Source: UBA668 sp966112835
Lineage (GTDB): Bacteria > Actinomycetota > Acidimicrobiia > Acidimicrobiales > Ilumatobacteraceae
Direction: 5' to 3'
NCBI GenBank assembly: GCA_966112835.1
Contig: CBHWEI010000222.1
Span: 1 to 7,063 of the forward strand
Length of the DNA stretch: 7,063 nt
The notes under the pieces were generated by a model. It did no database searches. It had not been told where the DNA came from and saw nothing but the letters and a program-made list of their open reading frames with translations. A program made the position numbers and the translations under genes. This document shows positions 1 to 4,293 of the stretch, one piece after another (positions within the stretch are counted from its first letter, which is position 1; each line of letters opens with the position of its first letter).

Positions 1-62
1 CGTCACGCAGAACTTGAGTTCGGGAGGAGCCCGTCACGCAGAACTCGAGTTCGGGAGAAGCC
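1..62. repeat. Two 31-bp tandem direct repeats with GAAC-N4-GTTC palindromes
   Basis: Unit 1 is 1-31 and unit 2 is 32-62; they differ at only two positions (15 and 27 of the unit). Each contains a dyad: GAACTTGAGTTC at 10-21 (one central mismatch) and GAACTCGAGTTC at 41-52 (perfect 12 bp). Both differences lie outside the GAAC and GTTC half-sites. The 31-bp period is about three helical turns, so two bound proteins would face the same side of the DNA. The second dyad sits where the -35 of the next promoter should be, so repressor operators are a plausible reading. The GAAC-N4-GTTC spacing recalls LexA/SOS boxes of Gram-positive bacteria, but the TCGA/TTGA core is not a good match to that consensus. 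The array may continue left of the window. Confidence 0.75.
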
Positions 63-70
63 TCGCGGCG

Positions 71-76
71 TACAGT
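71..76 (+). promoter_or_regulatory. -10 element TACAGT, leaderless promoter of the Vps62-like gene
   Basis: TACAGT fits the actinobacterial -10 consensus TANNNT. It ends 6 nt before GTG 83, so transcription would begin at or beside the start codon. No Shine-Dalgarno sequence precedes that GTG. There is no recognisable -35; its expected place (about 48-53) overlaps the right half of the second palindrome. Confidence 0.5.
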
Positions 77-82
77 CGCGCC

Positions 83-1957
83 GTGGCGCTGCAACCTGAC
101 ACACGTCGCTCGCCGCGACGGGGCGCGCTGCTCGCGTCGATCACGCTCGCCGTGGTGCTGTCGGGGGCGGCAGCGACAGCCGTGTCGGCGAACGTCGCCG
201 AGGCGGCCTCGCCCGAGCAGCAACTGGCCGATCGCTACGCACCCATCATCGCGGTCCAGCAGCACCCGACGGCCTGCGGCGACGGCGAGCCCTACTCCCC
301 TGCACCGGTCGAAGCCGTCCTCGGCCGGCCCGAGGTGCTGCTGCGTGCCGCCGACGGCAGCATCATCACCACCGCACCGAGCGCTGACGACCTGGCCAAC
401 GCACCCGCCGACGCCTACCTCGACCTGCCCGGCAATGCGCTGAACCCCGGCTGCGGCTACGAGACCTGGTTCGCCCAGACCGGCACCGCGGCCACCCCCA
501 CCGTGTACGCCCGCGTGGCCACCGATCCGGACGAGCCCGGCCGGTTGGCGCTGCAGTACTGGATCTTCTGGGTGTACAACGACTGGAACGACCGCCACGA
601 GGGCGACTGGGAGATGGTGCAGATCGCGTTCGACGCGAGCGACGCCACCGAGGCGCTGTCGGCCGACCCGGTCGAGATGGCGGTCGCCCAGCACGAGGGC
701 AGCGAGCGCCGCCCGTGGGACCGCGTGCAGAAGGACGGCGACCGGCCGGTGGTCTACCCGGGCACCGGATCGCACGCCACCTACTACTCGCCCGACCACT
801 GGTTCGGGAAGAGCGCCGCCTCGGGCTTCGGCTGCGACGACACCCGCGGACCGTCCACGCGCATCGATCCGGCCGTGGTGCTGCTGCCCCAGGCGGTCGA
901 CGGGGCGAACGACCCGTTCGCCTGGCTGTCGTTCCAGGGGCGTTGGGGCGAGCGTCAGCCGAGCTTCAACAACGGGCCCACGGGGCCGACCACGAAGGAC
1001 CAGTGGGACCACCCCATCCGCTGGATGGAGGAGGAAGGGCGCGACGGCAGCGTCAGCCTGCCCCCGGCGGGTACCCGCGTGACCGACTTCTTCTGCAACG
1101 CGAGCGCGGCGGGGTCGATCCTGTTCATCAAGTTCCTCGACCGGCCGTGGCTGGTCGGGGTGACGCTCGTGCTCGCGGTGATGCTGCTCGTCGTCGGGGT
1201 GCGCCGCACGCTGTGGTCGCCCGACCTGCCGCTGCCGCTCGCCCAGCGTCGTCGAAACGGCCAGATCCTGCGCGGTGCCGCCCGGCTGCTGTTCGAGCAC
1301 CGGCGCCGGTTCGCCCCCATCGCCGTGTTCATCCTCGTCGGCGGCCTGCTCGCGGCACTCGCCCAGGCAGCGGTGATGGCCATCCCTGCCGTCGACGACC
1401 TCACCGACATCGTCGGTCGCGGCAACGGCGTCTCGTCGGCCCTGGCACTGCTCGCCGGCGCGATCATCAGCGTGCCCGTCGCCATCTACGCGCTCGCGGC
1501 GAGCTCGGAGCTCACCGGCGAGATCGACCGTGGCACTGCCGGGCCACACATCCTGCGCCGCGCCCGACGGTCACGCGCACTGTGGCCCACTGCGGCGTTC
1601 ACCGTGTTGGTGCTGCTCCTGGCGTGGGTACCGGTCCTTGCTGTCATCGCCGCAGTGCTGTGGTGCGCGGCGCCCGGCGCAGCCGAGCGTGACGGCACAG
1701 GAGTCGTCGCCTCGTTCCGCACATCGCGACGCCTCGGCCGCGGCAACCGGTTGCGCACGCTCGCACTGGTGCTCGTGGTGGTCACGGTGGGTCTGTTCAC
1801 CGGACCATTCCTGGGCACGCTGGCACTCATCGTGACGAGCGTCTCGTTCGGCGTGGTGAACCTGATCGCCGCGATCTTCCTGTCGTTCATGCTGCCGTGG
1901 ATGGCCATCGCCCTGCGGCTGCTGCACGGCGAACTGCTGACAGCGCACGAATCTTGA
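83..1957 (+). CDS. Exported Vps62-like domain protein with C-terminal multi-pass membrane domain
   Basis: 624 aa from GTG 83. I prefer this start because it opens a typical signal peptide (arginine-rich n-region, hydrophobic stretch about residues 14-35, Ala-rich cleavage region near 40) and follows a -10 hexamer; the frame also allows TTG 14, which would put 23 repeat-encoded residues ahead of the signal. Residues about 45-345 resemble the Vps62/DUF946 family: YWIFWVYNDWNDRHEGDWE (HEGDWE at 172-177), AQHEG (H204), and a proline/glycine-rich segment ending GTGSHATYY (H231). The biochemical role of this family is not established. About six hydrophobic segments follow (roughly 356-374, 410-434, 450-473, 503-528, 558-580, 583-612), so the N-terminal domain should lie outside the membrane and the C-terminal half within it. 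The C-terminal part vaguely recalls glycerophosphodiesterase-type membrane domains, which I cannot confirm. The gene is followed by a small hairpin and appears monocistronic. Confidence 0.8.
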   Translation: MALQPDTRRSPRRGALLASITLAVVLSGAAATAVSANVAEAASPEQQLADRYAPIIAVQQHPTACGDGEPYSPAPVEAVLGRPEVLLRAADGSIITTAPSADDLANAPADAYLDLPGNALNPGCGYETWFAQTGTAATPTVYARVATDPDEPGRLALQYWIFWVYNDWNDRHEGDWEMVQIAFDASDATEALSADPVEMAVAQHEGSERRPWDRVQKDGDRPVVYPGTGSHATYYSPDHWFGKSAASGFGCDDTRGPSTRIDPAVVLLPQAVDGANDPFAWLSFQGRWGERQPSFNNGPTGPTTKDQWDHPIRWMEEEGRDGSVSLPPAGTRVTDFFCNASAAGSILFIKFLDRPWLVGVTLVLAVMLLVVGVRRTLWSPDLPLPLAQRRRNGQILRGAARLLFEHRRRFAPIAVFILVGGLLAALAQAAVMAIPAVDDLTDIVGRGNGVSSALALLAGAIISVPVAIYALAASSELTGEIDRGTAGPHILRRARRSRALWPTAAFTVLVLLLAWVPVLAVIAAVLWCAAPGAAERDGTGVVASFRTSRRLGRGNRLRTLALVLVVVTVGLFTGPFLGTLALIVTSVSFGVVNLIAAIFLSFMLPWMAIALRLLHGELLTAHES

Positions 1958-1969
1958 CGAAACTGTCCT

Positions 1970-1984
1970 TGCACGCCCCGTGCA
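1970..1984 (+). terminator. Short GC-rich hairpin after the Vps62-like gene
   Basis: TGCACG (1970-1975) pairs perfectly with CGTGCA (1979-1984) around a CCC loop, 12 nt after the upstream stop. There is no T-tract, so it is at best a weak or Rho-assisted terminator. It could also be a structure in the leader of the downstream gene. Confidence 0.3.
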
Positions 1985-2036
1985 CGAAGGAGACACTTGG
2001 GGACGATCTGTCATGCGCACCGTCACCGCGCATGTG

Positions 2037-2042
2037 AAGGAG
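2037..2042 (+). promoter_or_regulatory. Shine-Dalgarno site deciding the GTG 2048 start
   Basis: AAGGAG lies 5 nt before GTG 2048, and that GTG opens a clean signal peptide. A second AAGGAG at 1987-1992 precedes an in-frame TTG at 1997 by 4 nt, which would add 17 residues in front of the signal peptide. I prefer the downstream start. This is the one gene start in the window with a strong ribosome-binding site; four of the others are leaderless-like and one overlaps its upstream gene. Confidence 0.65.
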
Positions 2043-2047
2043 CCCCC

Positions 2048-2968
2048 GTGTCGAACCTGCGTTTCCGCCGTGTCCTCGCCATCGCCGTTGCAGCGGCGCC
2101 GCTCGCGGTGGTGGTCACCCAGCCGTCGTCGGCCGCTGCGCCCGAACTGAACCACCGCAGCGTGATGTCGGTTCGTGGCCAGGCGCACACGCCCGTGGGC
2201 CAGGCTCGCCCGGGCAGGACCGGCGCCAATGGCATCAACTACAACGGCGGCGCGGTCATGACCGGCGCCACGAAGGCGTATGTCATCTGGTACGGCAATT
2301 GGACCACCACCAAGCAGTCGATCATCTCCGACTTCCTGAAGTCCGTGGGCGGCTCGCCGTACTACAACATCAACACCACGTACACGAACGCCGCGGGCGC
2401 CAAGGTGCAGAACAGCGTGACGTGGGGCGGCGAGACCACCGACGCCTACTCGCAGGGAAAGTCCAACCTCAGCGACGCGCAGATCCAGTCGATCGCCTCG
2501 TCGGCCATCACCAGCGGCCGCCTGCCCGCCGACTCGAACGGCGTCTACTTCGTGCTCACCAGTAGCGACGTCTCCAAGAGCGGCTTCCTCACCTCGTACT
2601 GCGGCTGGCACACCTACGCCACCATCGCTGCCACCAACGTGAAGTTCTCGTTCGTCGGCGATCCCACCGGCGCCAGCATCAGCTCGTGCGCCGGCCAGAC
2701 GGCCAGCTCGCCGAACGGTGACGTCGGCGCCGATGCGATGGTCAGCGTCATCGCCCATGAGCTGGAGGAAGCGGTCACCGACCCGAACCTGAACGCCTGG
2801 TACGACAACCGCGGCAACGAGAACGCCGACAAGTGCGCCTGGACGTTCGGCACCACCTACACGGCGACGAACGGTTCGCTCGCCAACATGAAGCTGGGCA
2901 CCCGCGACTTCCTCGTCCAGCGCAACTGGGTGAACGCCTCGGGCGGCCTGTGCGCACTGAAGTGGTGA
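2048..2968 (+). CDS. Secreted EXORDIUM / phosphate-induced protein 1-like protein
   Basis: 306 aa from GTG 2048. Residues 1 to about 30 form a Sec signal peptide (RFRR n-region, hydrophobic core, SSAAA cleavage region). The mature part matches the layout of the plant PHI-1/EXORDIUM family (Pfam Phi_1): GGAVMTG...AYVIWYGNW near 67-85, then IISDFL, a paired-cysteine middle (SYCGWH, SSCAG), AHELEEAVTDPNLNAWYD, and a terminal block DFLVQRNWVN...GLCALKW. H237-E238-x-x-E241 gives HExxE, a motif that can bind a metal in peptidase-like folds; whether this family is catalytic is not known to me. Plant members are extracellular proteins linked to growth and phosphate or carbon status; bacterial members are uncharacterised. 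Four cysteines suggest disulfides in the exported protein. The gene has its own SD, stands alone, and converges with the next operon with only 16 bp between stops. Confidence 0.82.
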   Translation: MSNLRFRRVLAIAVAAAPLAVVVTQPSSAAAPELNHRSVMSVRGQAHTPVGQARPGRTGANGINYNGGAVMTGATKAYVIWYGNWTTTKQSIISDFLKSVGGSPYYNINTTYTNAAGAKVQNSVTWGGETTDAYSQGKSNLSDAQIQSIASSAITSGRLPADSNGVYFVLTSSDVSKSGFLTSYCGWHTYATIAATNVKFSFVGDPTGASISSCAGQTASSPNGDVGADAMVSVIAHELEEAVTDPNLNAWYDNRGNENADKCAWTFGTTYTATNGSLANMKLGTRDFLVQRNWVNASGGLCALKW

Positions 2969-2984
2969 GCCACCGCTCGATCGC

Positions 2985-3875
2985 TCAGCGTTCGTAGGTG
3001 GTCTTCTCGGGCAGCAGCGAGTCGTACCGACGACCCGTGTGCGCGAGCCACCAGCGCTGACCCTTCTTCAACCGGAGCGTCAGCGGCAACAACTTCTTGT
3101 CGTCCTCGAACATCTTCGTGGCGGCTGCACGATCGATGTGCACGCCACCGCGGCGCGCCGCTTCGATGGTCGGCGCCACCCACGGCTCGAGGTCCTCCTT
3201 CAGCAGGTTGCCCACCATGTCGCCCACGGCACCCTCGGGCGTGGTGAAGCGGATGATCAGCTTCAGCAGCTCCTTCTTCAGCACCGGACGCAACGCCGCC
3301 GGGTACTCGTGCAGGAAGCCGCGCGTGTCGAACAGCAGGTCGTCGACCGTGTCGTTCAACATCATCGGCGACGTGAAGTCCAGTTGGCGGGCCTCGGCGC
3401 CGTCCCACAGCCAGTTCGCCGTCTGCACGTCGAAGCCCACCTGACGCGGGCGGCACACCGCCGTGGCGTGTTCGACGATGGCCGCGAGCAACGGGTGGTC
3501 CGCATCGGGGGTGCTGGACCGCAGCACGTTCAGGCCCAACTGCGACGCGTCGGCCACCGGTTGGCGGTGGAACACCACCACGGTGCCGTCGTCGCGGGTG
3601 GTGGAGTGCAGCGTGGTGGGCAGCGTGGGCACGCCTGCCGCGGCGAGGATGCCGAAGAAGCGCTCGCACACCGCCTCGTATTGCGCCGCGGTGGCGGCGT
3701 CGCGGAACGGTGGGACTCGCTTCAGCGCATGCACCGGTGCTTCGGCCGGCCATCCGAGCACGATGCTGATCTCGCCGTAGCCGAGCAGGTTCAGCCCTTC
3801 ACTGGACCGGGCGCGGATGGCCGCGCCCACGGCAGCTTCCACGATCGCGAGGTCGGGCAGGCCCTCGTCGCTCAC
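2985..3875 (-). CDS. Divergent kinase-fold protein, translationally coupled to a PPOX oxidoreductase
   Basis: 296 aa from the GTG at 3875-3873, which overlaps the upstream TGA in a GTGA tetranucleotide. The same frame stays open to 4187, but that part is the shadow of the upstream gene. I do not recognise a named family. Several landmarks fit a protein-kinase/aminoglycoside-phosphotransferase fold: LGYGEISIVLGWP (G32, G34) like a glycine-rich loop; HALKRVP (K52) like the ATP-binding lysine; an acidic helix with E67/E71; VVVFHRQPV (99-107) like a hinge strand; GFDVQTANWLWD (D149, N154) like a catalytic loop; and QLDFTSPM (D166) like the Mg-binding DFG. A helical, Lys/Arg-rich C-terminal part (about 195-296) follows. 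The order and spacing support a kinase-like enzyme that phosphorylates a small molecule or protein, but the substrate is unknown. Overlap with the PPOX gene suggests the two products work together or need matched amounts. Confidence 0.72.
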   Translation of the reverse strand: MSDEGLPDLAIVEAAVGAAIRARSSEGLNLLGYGEISIVLGWPAEAPVHALKRVPPFRDAATAAQYEAVCERFFGILAAAGVPTLPTTLHSTTRDDGTVVVFHRQPVADASQLGLNVLRSSTPDADHPLLAAIVEHATAVCRPRQVGFDVQTANWLWDGAEARQLDFTSPMMLNDTVDDLLFDTRGFLHEYPAALRPVLKKELLKLIIRFTTPEGAVGDMVGNLLKEDLEPWVAPTIEAARRGGVHIDRAAATKMFEDDKKLLPLTLRLKKGQRWWLAHTGRRYDSLLPEKTTYER

Positions 3876-4261
3876 TGCACCACCCGCATGCGGATGGCGC
3901 ACTCGACATCGTCGCTCTTGCGCACGAGGGAACGGAAGAACCCGCCGACGGCCATGAACTTGGTGAACACCTTGTGCTTGGCGTGGATGGCGTCGCGCAC
4001 CGGCAGCGCCTCGTCGCCCATCAGCACCTCGGCCGTCGCCTCGACCACCGCGCTGCCCTCGCGCACACGACCGCGCATGTCGCACGGCTGCAACGTGACG
4101 TGCGGGTTGTTGCGGATGCGCTTCACCTTGCCCGAGCCCGCCTCCGTGGTGAAGCCGCACGACCCGTCGGGCAATGCCGCGATCCACACCGGGGTGGGCA
4201 CCCCTTCACCGCTCTTGCGGAACGTCGTGAGCAGGACATACGTCTCGTCGGTGATGGCCAC
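3872..4261 (-). CDS. PPOX-class (probably F420-dependent) oxidoreductase
   Basis: 129 aa, split-barrel flavin/deazaflavin-binding protein of the pyridoxamine-phosphate-oxidase-like superfamily. Diagnostic blocks: YVLLTTFRKSGEGVPTPVWIA (8-28), FTTEAGSGKVKRIRNNPHVTL (37-57) and QPCDMRGRV (58-66), followed by VVEATAEVL. This pattern is typical of actinobacterial PPOX proteins using coenzyme F420, which act as small reductases or F420-binding proteins; the substrate cannot be told from sequence. Length is normal for the family. I choose GTG 4261 over the in-frame TTG 4267 because the -10 hexamer ends at 4268, so the TTG would lie between the -10 and the likely transcription start. It is first in a two-gene operon with the kinase-fold gene and is divergent from the P-type ATPase gene. 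FMN or heme binding instead of F420 is possible. Confidence 0.85.
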   Translation of the reverse strand: MAITDETYVLLTTFRKSGEGVPTPVWIAALPDGSCGFTTEAGSGKVKRIRNNPHVTLQPCDMRGRVREGSAVVEATAEVLMGDEALPVRDAIHAKHKVFTKFMAVGGFFRSLVRKSDDVECAIRMRVVQ

Positions 4262-4267
4262 GAGCAA

Positions 4268-4273
4268 ACGCTA
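4268..4273 (-). promoter_or_regulatory. -10 element TAGCGT (minus strand), leaderless promoter of the PPOX operon
   Basis: Read on the minus strand this is TAGCGT (TANNNT), followed by 6 nt and then GTG 4261. No Shine-Dalgarno is present. It is back to back with an identical hexamer serving the opposite strand. Confidence 0.55.
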
Positions 4274-4280
4274 GCCCCGG

Positions 4281-4286
4281 TAGCGT
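4281..4286 (+). promoter_or_regulatory. -10 element TAGCGT (plus strand), leaderless promoter of the P-type ATPase
   Basis: TAGCGT ends 7 nt before GTG 4294, the usual distance from a -10 to the transcription start, so the mRNA should begin at the start codon. Only 7 bp (4274-4280) separate it from the divergent -10. No -35 is recognisable; the position where one would lie is inside the divergent PPOX gene. Confidence 0.55.
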
Positions 4287-4293
4287 CGCGCAG

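Noticed and set aside
1571..2758. 395-codon minus-strand frame across the end of the Vps62-like gene and most of the EXORDIUM-like gene
   Set aside because: Runs antisense to two clear genes on the other strand, has compositionally biased translation and shows no recognisable domain.
2970..3001. Possible bidirectional terminator between the convergent stops (CCACC...GGTGG with inner CGCT...AGCG)
   Set aside because: The pairing is interrupted by an unpaired six-base run on one side, the inner stem is only 4 bp, there is no T-tract, and part lies in the minus-strand gene; too weak to call.
3876..4187. N-terminal extension of the kinase-fold frame
   Set aside because: The 104 extra residues are an Arg/Gly-rich shadow of the PPOX gene; the GTG 3875 start with GTGA overlap is far more plausible.
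3039..4274. 411-codon + strand frame opposite the PPOX/kinase operon
   Set aside because: Shadow frame: translation rich in Arg, His and Gln with no domain, while both minus-strand genes have family motifs or fold landmarks.
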